NCBI GenBank assembly: GCA_963825765.1
Contig: CAWGUU010000013.1
Location: 1 to 64,000, forward strand
Source: CAWGUU01 sp963825765
GTDB taxonomy: Bacteria > Actinomycetota > Acidimicrobiia > Acidimicrobiales > AC-14
DNA: 64,000 nucleotides
Direction: 5' to 3'
In this document: piece by piece, positions 27,668 to 36,253 of the stretch
Position numbering within the stretch: the stretch's first letter is position 1
Layout: each line of letters starts with the position of its first letter
The notes under the pieces: model-generated
Databases searched by the model: none
Told to the model about the DNA's origin: nothing
Seen by the model: only the letters and a program-made list of their open reading frames with translations
Program-made: the position numbers and the translations under genes

Positions 27668-28146
27668 AGGTCTCGACGAGAGGGGACTACGCGAGTCGAG
27701 CCCTTCTCTCCCTCGCCCTTCACTCCGACGACTCCCGCCCCACGTCGGTGCGCGACGTGGCCGAGCGCACCGGCCTGCCCCAGCCCTACCTCGAACAGAT
27801 CCTCCTCGCCCTGAAGGGGGCCGGCCTGGTCCGCTCCAAGCGGGGCGTCGGCGGCGGCTACGTGCTGGCCCGCAGCCCCGACGAGATCACCCTGGCCGAG
27901 ATCGTGAGCGCCGTCGACGGGCCCATCGTGGCCGGCGACTTCGGCGAGCCCCATCAGAACGGGGCCTGCGACCACGAGGGCCAGTGCGTCCTGCTGGCGG
28001 TGTGGGCCGAGGTCGGAGGCCACATGCGGCGCCACCTCGACTCCTTCACCCTCGCCGACATGGTGGTGCGGGCCAAAGGCTCCCCGCCGGTGGCCGACGA
28101 GATGGCCCAGTCGCCTTCGACCGAGCCCAGCACCGTCTCCGCCTGA
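27664..28146 (+). CDS. Rrf2 family transcriptional regulator
   Basis: A 160-residue winged-helix regulator starting TTG at 27664 (MKVSTRGDYASRALLSLALH). The helix-turn-helix is SVRDVAERTGLPQPYLEQIL, followed by the wing VRSKRGVGGGYVLARSP. Two cysteines in NGACDHEGQCVLLAVW resemble the cluster-binding loop of IscR/RsrR-type sensors, though only two Cys are seen, so [2Fe-2S] binding would need another ligand. No iron-sulfur genes are adjacent; the divergent gene is a phosphodiesterase. TTG rather than ATG was chosen because only this frame encodes the full domain. Confidence 0.9.
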   Translation: MKVSTRGDYASRALLSLALHSDDSRPTSVRDVAERTGLPQPYLEQILLALKGAGLVRSKRGVGGGYVLARSPDEITLAEIVSAVDGPIVAGDFGEPHQNGACDHEGQCVLLAVWAEVGGHMRRHLDSFTLADMVVRAKGSPPVADEMAQSPSTEPSTVSA

Positions 28147-28155
28147 CGGCAGCGT

Positions 28156-28938
28156 CTATATCGGCCGGTTCGGTGGGACTCCCGCCTTCTCGGTCTCCTC
28201 CGGCCGCAGACCTCGGAAGGCGGTCTCGGGCGTGGTCTCGGCGGTCACGCTGACGTCGACAAGGCGGACCCCGGGCTTGGCGCCGAGGGCTTGCAGGTCG
28301 GTGGCCGGACCCTTCACGATCACCGCGAACACCACCGGGCTGGCGGGTGACACGTCGGCGATGGCCTTGTCGAGCCGCACCACCTCCTCCTGGTAGAACT
28401 TCTTGAACTGGGCGTCGTCCACGGTGGGGATCAGGCTCTGGATCTCGTTCCGTTCCGACTCGTCGACCTTGCGCTGCTCGGCGGCCCAGGCTTCCAATCC
28501 GCCCGTGACCGTCACCGGGTTGGCGCCGGGCGCGGCCACGATGTAGCCGACGATCGGCAGCGAGCCGACTGCGGCCTTGGCGTCCGCCTCCTTGGCGTAG
28601 GCGTCAAGCGACACCACGGCGACGCGTTCGCCCTGGGCGCCGGCCAGGGCCAACTTGCGGTCGCCCACGTAGGCCGGCACCGCCGAGCCGGCCACGGGGC
28701 CGATGAACGTGTCGGCGTCCGGCACGGTCGGCTTGGTGACCGCCACCTCCCCGCCATCGCCGGGGCGCTGCAGGTACACGGTGAGGGCGAAGGCAGCACC
28801 GACCAGAAGCACGAACAGGGCGACGCCGAGGAGGCGGGCCGTCCAGACCGCCTCCACGTGGTCGCGGTGGTCCGGCGGCGGAGGTGCCCAGGGCGGCTCG
28901 TCCTCGTGGATGGGCGCATCCTCAGTGGAAGGTCTCAC
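28156..28938 (-). CDS. Membrane-anchored hypothetical protein, 260 aa
   Basis: After about 40 polar residues rich in Pro, Asp and His there is one membrane helix (LLGVALFVLLVGAAFALTVY), then an extracytoplasmic domain of about 180 residues (AVPAYVGDRKLALAGAQGER ... PVVFAVIVKGPATDLQALG). No family was recognised. The GTG at 28938 overlaps the end of rluD by 17 bases, so it is the last gene of the TraR-lspA-rluD set. Likely a type II anchored protein of unknown role. Confidence 0.75.
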   Translation of the reverse strand: MRPSTEDAPIHEDEPPWAPPPPDHRDHVEAVWTARLLGVALFVLLVGAAFALTVYLQRPGDGGEVAVTKPTVPDADTFIGPVAGSAVPAYVGDRKLALAGAQGERVAVVSLDAYAKEADAKAAVGSLPIVGYIVAAPGANPVTVTGGLEAWAAEQRKVDESERNEIQSLIPTVDDAQFKKFYQEEVVRLDKAIADVSPASPVVFAVIVKGPATDLQALGAKPGVRLVDVSVTAETTPETAFRGLRPEETEKAGVPPNRPI

Positions 28939-29833
28939 GCACATTCTCCAGATCGGGTGGCAATGACGACTCCAAGCTGACCCGTTCCCCCGTGGCCGGG
29001 TGGTCGAACCCGAGCTCGGCGGCATGGAGGAACGGTCTCCCCGGCGAAAGGTACGGGCGGGCGCCGCCGTACCGCACGTCGCCCACCACAGGATGGCCGA
29101 TGGCGGCCAGGTGGACGCGCACCTGATGGGTCCTTCCCGTCTCCAGGCGGCATTCGACCAGCGTGGCCTCCGCCGGCTGGTCGTAGGACTCCAGCACCTG
29201 GTAGCCGGTGCGGGCCGAACGGCCCCCTGCGGTCACCGTCATCCTGGTGCGGTCACGGGCACCCCGCCCGATCGGCGCGTCGACCACGCCGGCGGGGTTG
29301 TCGAAGTGACCCCAGGTCAGGGCCAGGTACCTGCGGTCGACGGTGCGGGCGGCCAGCTGGGACACCAGCGAGTCGTAGGCGAGGGGCGTGCGGGCGACCA
29401 TCAACAGCCCCGACGTGCCCCGGTCGAGGCGGTGGACCACACCGGGCCGGGCCGGGTCGCCGACGGCGGCGATGTCTGGGAACCGGGCCAGCAGCCCGTG
29501 GACGAGCGTGCCCGAGCGGCGGCCGGCGCCGGGGTGGACGACCAACCCCGCCGGCTTGTCGACGACCACGACCTGGTCGTCGGCGAACACGACCGGTACC
29601 TCGACGTCGGGATCGGCCTCCAGCTCATCGGGCGCGTCGGCGGTGGGCGGCGCCTCGATCTCCAGCAGCTCGCCCTCGGTGACCCGCCGGGATCGCAGGG
29701 TCACGGGCCGGCCGCCGAGGCGGACACCACCGGCCGCCACCAGCTCGGACGCCTCCTTGCGGGTGAGGTCGCACAACATGCTCACCACCCTGTCGACCCG
29801 CTCCCCGTCGAGGGCGTTGGGGATGACTGTCAC
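28922..29833 (-). CDS. rluD: RluD-family pseudouridine synthase
   Basis: A 303-residue enzyme that isomerises uridine to pseudouridine in 23S rRNA. An N-terminal S4 RNA-binding domain (VDRVVSMLCDLTRKEASELV) precedes the catalytic domain with VVVDKPAGLVVHPGAG, the catalytic Asp in VVHRLDRGTSGLLMVA, and LETGRTHQVRVHLAAIGHPV. The GTG at 29833 overlaps the lspA stop as GTGA. Conserved gene order lspA-rluD is typical of Actinomycetota and others. Confidence 0.94.
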   Translation of the reverse strand: MTVIPNALDGERVDRVVSMLCDLTRKEASELVAAGGVRLGGRPVTLRSRRVTEGELLEIEAPPTADAPDELEADPDVEVPVVFADDQVVVVDKPAGLVVHPGAGRRSGTLVHGLLARFPDIAAVGDPARPGVVHRLDRGTSGLLMVARTPLAYDSLVSQLAARTVDRRYLALTWGHFDNPAGVVDAPIGRGARDRTRMTVTAGGRSARTGYQVLESYDQPAEATLVECRLETGRTHQVRVHLAAIGHPVVGDVRYGGARPYLSPGRPFLHAAELGFDHPATGERVSLESSLPPDLENVRETFH

Positions 29834-30507
29834 CGGTTCCGGGACCCGCGGGAACGAAGGCCACCCGGGAGGAAGACGAACAGGATGCAGCCGCAGGTGA
29901 TGGCCATGTCGGCGACATTGAACACCGGCCAGAACCGCAGGTCCACGAAGTCCACCACCGCCCCGCGGAGCAGGCCGGGCGACCGGAACAGGCGGTCCGA
30001 CAGGTTCCCGAGGGCCCCGCCCAGGAGCAGGCCGGTGGCGACGGCGGCGGCCAACCTTCCGCCGGCCGCCCCGGAGACGATCAGGTAGACCACCACGCCG
30101 AGGGCGACGAGGGACAGGAACGGCACCAGGGCCCCGCCCAGGCCGAAGGCGCCGGCGGTGTTGTAGGTGAGCCGGAACCACAACGGCCCGACCACGTGGA
30201 CCTCGCCGTCGGCGAGCGACGTGAGCGCCCACCACTTGGCCAGTTGGTCGAGCACCAGGACGCCGACGGCGATGGCGCCGACGAGGACGAGATGCCGCCG
30301 GCCCGGTTCCGCACCCGCTTCTGCCGGCTGGCCCAAGCCCTCGGCCGGCCGCGCCGGCTCGGGAGGCTGGGGGTCGAAGGCCTTCACACTGTCGACTGGC
30401 ACACTGTCGACTGGCACGGTGTCGACTGGCACGGTGTCGACTGGCACGGTGTCGACTGGCACGGTGTCGACTGGCACGGTGTCGACTGGCACGGTGTCGA
30501 CTGGCAC
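29830..30507 (-). CDS. lspA: Lipoprotein signal peptidase LspA with repetitive N-terminus
   Basis: A 225-residue integral membrane aspartyl peptidase that cleaves signal peptides of prolipoproteins. Four helices carry LDQLAKWWAL, NTAGAFGLGG, GGALGNLSDRLFR and VVDFVDLRFWPVFNVADMAI; the Asp residues of the last two motifs are the catalytic pair. The first 40 residues are PVDTV/PVDSV repeats from a 15-base tandem array and are foreign to the family. Each repeat holds an in-frame GTG, so the true start could be any of them; 30507 is the outermost. It overlaps rluD by four bases. Confidence 0.9.
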   Translation of the reverse strand: MPVDTVPVDTVPVDTVPVDTVPVDTVPVDTVPVDSVPVDSVKAFDPQPPEPARPAEGLGQPAEAGAEPGRRHLVLVGAIAVGVLVLDQLAKWWALTSLADGEVHVVGPLWFRLTYNTAGAFGLGGALVPFLSLVALGVVVYLIVSGAAGGRLAAAVATGLLLGGALGNLSDRLFRSPGLLRGAVVDFVDLRFWPVFNVADMAITCGCILFVFLPGGLRSRGSRNR

Positions 30508-30520
30508 GGTGTCGACTGGT
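30386..30520. repeat. Nine copies of a 15-base tandem repeat at the start of lspA
   Basis: Unit ACGGTGTCGACTGGC (two leftmost copies read ACACTGTCGACTGGC, the last ends in T). Nine contiguous copies span 135 bases with no spacers, so it is a minisatellite and not a CRISPR array. Eight copies are translated as the N-terminus of LspA; the array ends 21 bases before the stop of the TraR-like gene upstream. Confidence 0.97.
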
Positions 30521-30541
30521 CCAGTTGGACCAGCCGGGTGG

Positions 30542-30988
30542 TCACCGGCGCGTCAGTCCCCCGCTCTTGCACGCCACGCACAACGAGGCGTAGGGCAGGG
30601 CCTTCAGCCTGGCCTTGGGGATCGCCGTGCCGCACCGCTCACACGTGCCGTAGGTGCCGGCGGTGATCTTGGCCAGCGCCCTGTCGATCTCGTCGACGGC
30701 GGCCCGGGCCTGGGCGCTCATGGCCAGGTCGCGCTCGCGCTCGACGTTGAGCGTGTCGCCCTCACCCGACTCCTCGTCGAACTGGATGTCGCCGGGCTCC
30801 ATGTCCTCGGCCAGCGCCTCGGCCTCGGCCATGAGCGAGTCGGCCGTCGCCACGTAGCTGGCCCGCTCGCTCAGCAGCAGGGTGCGCTGCTCGGCGATGA
30901 AGCGGTCGGCCGGATTGCCGGATTCTTCCGTCCCGTCGGACTTCTTCACGCGGGGCTTTGTCGGTGCGGATGAGGCGGGCTTGGGCAT
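30542..30988 (-). CDS. TraR/DksA-type C4 zinc finger protein
   Basis: A 148-residue protein: a basic Ala/Lys/Pro-rich start, a long coiled-coil helical pair (about residues 30-105, FIAEQRTLLLSERASYVA and VERERDLAMSAQARAAVDEID), and a C-terminal zinc finger CERCG ... CVACK. DksA-like proteins enter the RNA polymerase secondary channel, but the Asp pair of true DksA at the coiled-coil tip was not seen, so a role in ppGpp response is uncertain. Position upstream of lspA is conserved in Actinomycetota. Confidence 0.88.
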   Translation of the reverse strand: MPKPASSAPTKPRVKKSDGTEESGNPADRFIAEQRTLLLSERASYVATADSLMAEAEALAEDMEPGDIQFDEESGEGDTLNVERERDLAMSAQARAAVDEIDRALAKITAGTYGTCERCGTAIPKARLKALPYASLCVACKSGGLTRR

Positions 30989-31041
30989 CTCGTACAGGCT
31001 TCCAGGAGGAGGGTGAGGCGGCAGTTTACCAACCGCCGGGC

Positions 31042-31104
31042 GGGCTCATTGCCAAAAACGTGGGGCTCATTGCCGAAAACGTGGGGCTCATTGCCGAAAA
31101 CGTG
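31042..31104. repeat. Three copies of a 21-base tandem repeat
   Basis: GGGCTCATTGCCGAAAACGTG is repeated three times without spacer (first copy has A in place of G at one site). It occupies the space between the start of the TraR-like gene and the 3' end of the DUF167 gene. On the minus strand each copy reads GGCAATGAGCCC, resembling the TGAGCC around the DUF167 stop codon at 31135. Confidence 0.95.
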
Positions 31105-31134
31105 GCCAGTCTCACCACCAACATGTGAACAGGC

Positions 31135-31488
31135 TCAATGACCGGTTTGGCCGATTTCGCGCCCGGCCTTTCCCTGCCCGTCGCCCACCACCGTCTCCAG
31201 CCGACGCCGGAAGTCGTCCACGTCGAGCGCCTTCAGGGCGAACGTCTTCGACCGGCTGGTCTGCCCGCCGACCAGCTCCACCTGGGCGACCCTCAGCCCG
31301 AACGTCTCGGCCAGGATCTCGGCGCACGCCTCGTTGGCCCGGCCCCCGACAGGTGGCGCGGCGACCCGCACCTTGAGCGAGGTGCCGTGACGCCCGACCA
31401 CCGCCGACCGGCCCGATCCCGGCTGCACGTGGACCTGGAGGACGACTCCGTCGTCGCCGCTGCGGCGGTAGAGGTCGTCGACGTTCAT
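31135..31488 (-). CDS. DUF167 (YggU) family protein
   Basis: A 117-residue protein with VVLQVHVQPGSGRSAVVG, LKVRVAAPPVGGRANEA and VELVGGQTSRSKTFAL, the full pattern of the DUF167 family, a small alpha/beta fold of unknown function that often lies beside yggT and division genes. Here it is divergent from ileS by 34 bases. The C-terminal 25 residues are a non-conserved charged tail. Confidence 0.88.
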   Translation of the reverse strand: MNVDDLYRRSGDDGVVLQVHVQPGSGRSAVVGRHGTSLKVRVAAPPVGGRANEACAEILAETFGLRVAQVELVGGQTSRSKTFALKALDVDDFRRRLETVVGDGQGKAGREIGQTGH

Positions 31489-31522
31489 CGGGTCTCACAG
31501 TACCGACCGCCGAATAGGGCCG

Positions 31523-34500
31523 ATGACCGGTTTCGGTCCCTCGTACTATCGGGACATGCCGTTCGGCCCCGTGGACCCGCAGCTCGACCTCGTCGCCCTG
31601 GAGCGGCGGGTGCTCGCCCGCTGGCGGGAGCTCGACCTGGCCAACGCCGTCCAGCGGCAGTGGGAGGGAGCCCCTCCCTGGGTCTTCTACGAGGGCCCCC
31701 CCACCGCCAACGGCAAGCCGGGCCTCCACCACGTGTGGGCCCGCGCCTTCAAGGACCTCTTCCCCCGCTTCCGCACCATGTGCGGTCACGACGTCCCCCG
31801 CAAGGGCGGCTGGGACTGCCACGGGCTTCCCGTGGAGATCGAGGTGGAGAAGGAGCTGGGTTTCACCCGCAAGCAGGAGATCGAGGAGTACGGCATCGGC
31901 AACTTCAACGCCCGCTGCCGGGAGTCGGTCCAGCGCTACGTGGGCGACTGGGAGGCCCTCACCGAGCGGGCGGGCGTGTGGATCGACACCAAGGACGCCT
32001 ACTGGACCCTGTCCAACGAGTACGTCGAGTCGGTCTGGTGGCTGGTCAAGCAGCTGTTCGACAAGGGACTGCTCTACGAGGGCTACCGCGTCATCCCCTA
32101 CTGCTCCCGGTGCGGCACCGCCCTGTCGTCCCACGAGCTGGGCCAGCCCGGCGTCTACCGCGACGTCGCCGACCCCTCGGTGTACGTCCGCTTTCCCCTA
32201 GAGGGCGAGGACGCCGACCTGCTGGTGTGGACGACGACGCCTTGGACGCTGATCTCGAACGTGGCCGCCGCCGTCGGCCCCGACATCGACTACGTACGGG
32301 TCCGCGACGCCGACGGCGGGCGCGACCTGGTCATGGCCGAGGCCCGGGCACCGGAAGGCGCCGAGGTCGTCGCCCGCTACCTCGGTACCGACCTGGTGGG
32401 TCGCCGCTACCGCCGCCCGTTCGACTTCCTCGCCATCGACGAGCGCGGCCAGCGGGTCGTCGCCGCCGACTTCGTGAGCACCGAGGACGGCACCGGCATC
32501 GTCCACCTGGCCCCCGCTTTCGGCGTCGACGACATGGACGTGGCCAAGGTCGAGGACCTCCCGGTGCTCAACCCGGTCGGCCCCGACGGCACGTTCGGCG
32601 CGGCCGTGACGCCGTGGGAGGGAATGTGGGTCAAGGACGCCGACCCCGGCATCGCCGCCGACCTGGCGGCCCGAGGCCTCCTCGTGCGGGAGCAGCCGTA
32701 CACCCACTCGTATCCGCACTGCTGGCGGTGCGGGACGCCGCTGATCTACTGGGCCAAGACGTCGTGGTTCGTCCGTACCTCCGACCACCGCGACGACCTG
32801 CTGCGGGAGAACGAGAAGATCGGCTGGTACCCCGAGCACATCAAGGAGGGCCGGTTCGGGGAGTGGCTGCGGAACAACGTCGACTGGGCCCTGTCCCGCG
32901 ACCGCTACTGGGGCACGCCGCTGCCCATCTGGCGCTGCGACGGGACCGAGGCCCACGACACGTGCGTCGGCTCGGTGGCCGAGCTGGGCGACCTGGCCAA
33001 GCCTGGCTCGGATGGATCTGGTCTCGCCACCCTCGACCTCCACCGGCCCCACGTCGACGACGTCTCCTTCGCCTGTCCGGAGCCGGGATGCGGCGCCACC
33101 GCCCACCGCATCGCGCCGGTCCTCGACGCCTGGTTCGACTCCGGGTCGATGCCGTCGGCCCAGCACCACTACCCGTTCGGCGACAAGCAGTCCGACGGTA
33201 GGGCCCAGTTCGAGTCGGCCTTCCCCGCCGACTTCATCTGCGAGGCGGTCGATCAGACGCGGGGCTGGTTCTACTCGCTCCTCGCGGTGAACACGCTGGT
33301 CTTCGACAGCACGCCCTACAAGAACGTCGTCGTCCTGGGCTTCGTTGTCGACGAGTTCGGCCAGAAGATGTCGAAGTCCAAGGGCAACGTCATCGACCCG
33401 TGGCAGATCTTCGACGCCTTCGGTGCCGACGCCCTGCGCTGGTACTTCTTCTCCGCCGGCTCCCCATGGACCAACCGCCGCGTCTTCGAGGACGGCATCC
33501 GGGAGGCCACCCGCAAGACGCTCATCACGCTGTGGAACGTCTTCGCCTTCTTCGCCACCTACGCCGACCTGGAGGGCTTCCAACCGGACGGCGAGGGCGG
33601 TGTACCTCACCCAGGGGAGCCCGATCCGGAGGTTCCCGAGCACGTCCTCGACCGGTGGCTCGAGGCCCGGCTGGCCCAGACTGTCGGCTCGGTCACCGCC
33701 GCCCTCGAAGGCTTCGACGCCATGGGCGCGTCGAACGACCTGGCCGCCTTCGTCGACGACCTGTCCAACTGGTACGTCCGCCGGTCACGGCCCCGATTCT
33801 GGGGCTCGTCGGAAGCTCGGTCCCCAGATGCCGTTGCGTACGCCGTGCTCCACCGGGCCCTCACCGTGACGTGCCGGCTGCTGGCCCCGTTCTGCCCCTT
33901 CCTCGCCGACGAGCTGTTCGTCACCCTCGCCGGCGAGGTGTCGGTGCACCTCCAGCGCTGGCCCGAGGCTGGCGCCTTCAGCGACCAGCTGCTGTCAGAA
34001 ATGGAGTCGGCCCGGCGGCTCGTCGGACTGGGGCGGGCCGCCCGCACCGACGCCGGTGTCCGCACCCGCCAGCCCCTGCGTCGCGCCATGCTGCTCCACC
34101 CCGGCGTGAGGCTGTCCGACGACGTCCGCCGGGAGATCGCCGAGGAGCTGAACGTGAAGGCCCTGGAGGACGTCGGCACGCTGTCCGACCTCATGTCCTG
34201 GGAGGTCGTGCCCAACTTCCGGGCCCTCGGGCCCCGTCTCGGCGCCAAGGTCAACCAGGTCAAGCAGGCCCTGGCCGCGGCCGACGGGTCCGAGCTGCGA
34301 CGCCAGCTCGAGGCCGACGGCTACATCGAGGTGGCGGGCGAGAAGCTGGGGCCAACCGACGTCGAGGTCCGGGCCCACCAGCACGAGGAGTACGCGGTCG
34401 CCCACGACGACGACTGGGCGGTGGCCATCGACCTCGAGCTCGACGACGAGCTCCGCCTCGAGGGCCTCGCCCGCCAGCTGGCCCGGGACCTCAACGACCT

Positions 34501-34720
34501 TCGCCGCCAGCGGGACCTCTCCCTCGCCGACCGCATCAACGTCGTCATCGACGGCGGGGACGGCGTGGCAGCCGTGCTCGACAGCCACGCCGCCTGGATC
34601 GCGAGCCAGATCCTGGCCACCTCGCTCACGGCCGGGCCGGTGGCGGGGGACGACGGCGAGCTGAGCCTCGACGGCGAGCCGATACGGGTGGACCTCCAGG
34701 TGGCAACGGGCGGCGGTTGA
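31523..34720 (+). CDS. ileS: Isoleucine-tRNA ligase
   Basis: A 1065-residue class I synthetase of the long form. The HIGH-type motif is GKPGLHHVWARAF, followed by KGGWDCHGLPVEIEVEKELG; the CP1 editing domain spans roughly residues 200-400; the KMSKS loop is GQKMSKSKGNVIDPW; and a long C-terminal anticodon-binding region follows. This type, resembling eukaryotic IleRS, is usual in Actinomycetota and generally less sensitive to mupirocin. A start 11 codons later (MPFGPVDPQ at 31556) is possible. In related genomes it stands next to divIVA and the division cluster. Confidence 0.96.
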   Translation: MTGFGPSYYRDMPFGPVDPQLDLVALERRVLARWRELDLANAVQRQWEGAPPWVFYEGPPTANGKPGLHHVWARAFKDLFPRFRTMCGHDVPRKGGWDCHGLPVEIEVEKELGFTRKQEIEEYGIGNFNARCRESVQRYVGDWEALTERAGVWIDTKDAYWTLSNEYVESVWWLVKQLFDKGLLYEGYRVIPYCSRCGTALSSHELGQPGVYRDVADPSVYVRFPLEGEDADLLVWTTTPWTLISNVAAAVGPDIDYVRVRDADGGRDLVMAEARAPEGAEVVARYLGTDLVGRRYRRPFDFLAIDERGQRVVAADFVSTEDGTGIVHLAPAFGVDDMDVAKVEDLPVLNPVGPDGTFGAAVTPWEGMWVKDADPGIAADLAARGLLVREQPYTHSYPHCWRCGTPLIYWAKTSWFVRTSDHRDDLLRENEKIGWYPEHIKEGRFGEWLRNNVDWALSRDRYWGTPLPIWRCDGTEAHDTCVGSVAELGDLAKPGSDGSGLATLDLHRPHVDDVSFACPEPGCGATAHRIAPVLDAWFDSGSMPSAQHHYPFGDKQSDGRAQFESAFPADFICEAVDQTRGWFYSLLAVNTLVFDSTPYKNVVVLGFVVDEFGQKMSKSKGNVIDPWQIFDAFGADALRWYFFSAGSPWTNRRVFEDGIREATRKTLITLWNVFAFFATYADLEGFQPDGEGGVPHPGEPDPEVPEHVLDRWLEARLAQTVGSVTAALEGFDAMGASNDLAAFVDDLSNWYVRRSRPRFWGSSEARSPDAVAYAVLHRALTVTCRLLAPFCPFLADELFVTLAGEVSVHLQRWPEAGAFSDQLLSEMESARRLVGLGRAARTDAGVRTRQPLRRAMLLHPGVRLSDDVRREIAEELNVKALEDVGTLSDLMSWEVVPNFRALGPRLGAKVNQVKQALAAADGSELRRQLEADGYIEVAGEKLGPTDVEVRAHQHEEYAVAHDDDWAVAIDLELDDELRLEGLARQLARDLNDLRRQRDLSLADRINVVIDGGDGVAAVLDSHAAWIASQILATSLTAGPVAGDDGELSLDGEPIRVDLQVATGGG

Positions 34721-34740
34721 GACTCCGAGGCCAGCCCTCG

Positions 34741-36129
34741 GTGCAGCGCTGGCACCCGGCGCTGCGCGCACGGCCGACGGCCGCGGGGAAGGTCACGGTC
34801 GACCCCTCGTCCCTGTTGCACCTGCAGGCGACGGCCGGCAACCGGGCCGTGAGCGGGCTGCTTGGCCGGCCCGTGGTCCAGAGGACGCCGAAGGCCGACG
34901 TGCGGTGGGTGAAGGACGAGCGGGCGGCACGCTACCGCGGCGGCCTCATCGCCAAGCGGATCACCACCCACACCAAGGTCTCGTCCGACGTCCGGGCCAA
35001 GATCAAGCAGGAACGGGCCTACTTCCAGGGGTCGGCGCGAGATGTCTACAACGCAGTGATCGAGCCGGCCCTGACCAAGTTCGGCGGAGGCGACCTGGTC
35101 GAGCTGCGGGTGCCGACGATCAAGCCCATCGACCTCGGGCCCGGCCCCCTCCCCAAGACCGGGTTCGACGCCGACGCCTTCATGGAGGACATCGGCGCCG
35201 AGTACCTGTGGGACCGGCTGCCGGAACGCACGGTTCTCGCCAAGGGCGAGATGCGATGGAAGCTCAGCCCGCCGCAGCCCGACGCCTACGGCAACCAGAA
35301 GGGCACCACCCGCTGGGCCCAGATCGCCTTCATGCCGCGCTCCCCGGTCGCCGGCAGGACCATCAGCTTCCTGCAGACGAAGATGCAGAAGTCGACGGGT
35401 GGGCCGCCCAAGGGAGCGCCGGAGCTGGACGTGCTGCCGGGCGAGTTCGAGCCGTTCTACGGCGCCAAGTGGGACGCGGGGAAGAGCGACTGGGTGGCCG
35501 AGGGTGCCCACGACAAGTTCAAGAACAGGCCCAGCAGCGCCTCACACCCGGCCGCCTACCTGTTCGACGACCCGTCCGCACCGCCGGGCCAGGCCAAGCT
35601 CTTCGAGTCGGTGGCGGTCGTGGTCGAGACGGGCGAGACGCTCGGCGCGCTGCGGTGGGGCGTCGGCGAGGCAACCGACACGGTGGAGTGCACGGACGCT
35701 CCCAGGGCGAGCTTCGGCGCGGCCGTCGACACGTTCTACGCCGCTCCGCCGGCGGGGTCCGGCTACGGGCCCGGCTACTCCCGCAAGGAGAACTACGACG
35801 CGACGGTCAGGGGCTTCACGCACATCGACAAGGACGATTTCGAGGTGGAGCTCCTGTCGACCGGCCAGGAGCGACAGCTCGACCCCGTCCTGGCCACGAT
35901 CAAGGCCCATCCGGACGCGAACGTCGAAGTGGCGGGTTTCGCCGACGAGACCGAGGCCGACCCACCCGCCACGTCGGCGACCAGGGCACGGGCCGTCGAA
36001 AGCTATCTCGTGCGTCAGGGCGTGAAGGCCGACCACATCCACGTGACCGCCTACGGCGCCAGGTGGGGCCGGTCAGGCGCCGACGAGGCCCGGAACCGCA
36101 GGGTGCAGGTCCGCCTCATCGGCGGGTGA
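34741..36129 (+). CDS. eCIS-associated-type protein with AGN-x-AV motif and OmpA-like C-terminus
   Basis: A 462-residue protein. Near the N-terminus LLHLQATAGNRAVSGLL and VVQRTPK match a motif seen in many proteins accompanying extracellular contractile injection systems, often with DUF4157. About 300 residues of unknown alpha/beta sequence follow, then an OmpA-like domain (NVEVAGFADETEADPPATSA with ATRARAVESYLVRQGVKADH and a final RNRRVQVRLIGG). No signal peptide is seen. GTG at 34741 was chosen; an in-frame TTG at 34717 overlaps the ileS stop (TTGA) and would add eight residues. No eCIS structural genes are in the window. Confidence 0.75.
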   Translation: MQRWHPALRARPTAAGKVTVDPSSLLHLQATAGNRAVSGLLGRPVVQRTPKADVRWVKDERAARYRGGLIAKRITTHTKVSSDVRAKIKQERAYFQGSARDVYNAVIEPALTKFGGGDLVELRVPTIKPIDLGPGPLPKTGFDADAFMEDIGAEYLWDRLPERTVLAKGEMRWKLSPPQPDAYGNQKGTTRWAQIAFMPRSPVAGRTISFLQTKMQKSTGGPPKGAPELDVLPGEFEPFYGAKWDAGKSDWVAEGAHDKFKNRPSSASHPAAYLFDDPSAPPGQAKLFESVAVVVETGETLGALRWGVGEATDTVECTDAPRASFGAAVDTFYAAPPAGSGYGPGYSRKENYDATVRGFTHIDKDDFEVELLSTGQERQLDPVLATIKAHPDANVEVAGFADETEADPPATSATRARAVESYLVRQGVKADHIHVTAYGARWGRSGADEARNRRVQVRLIGG

Positions 36130-36253
36130 CGGCACCGGGATACCGGTCGATGCTCCGATCTCCCCCGCTAAGCTCGTGCTCAGGAGGTCGGCACCGGCCT
36201 TCAGGACGCCACATGCCTGACATCGAGCCGCGGCCGCCCTCGGACACTCGCCG

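Noticed and set aside
28156..29025. Longer version of the anchored protein starting at 29025
   Set aside because: The extra residues are encoded within the conserved end of rluD and look like out-of-frame translation; GTG at 28938 with a short overlap is more likely.
30386..30520. Repeat array considered as a CRISPR
   Set aside because: Units are 15 bases, contiguous and without unique spacers, and no cas gene is near. It is a minisatellite. The same holds for 8401-8469, 31042-31104 and 53854-53914.
34741..36129. Considered as an outer-membrane OmpA protein
   Set aside because: No signal peptide or beta-barrel region is visible, and the host appears to lack a typical outer membrane. Only the C-terminal peptidoglycan-binding-like fold is shared.
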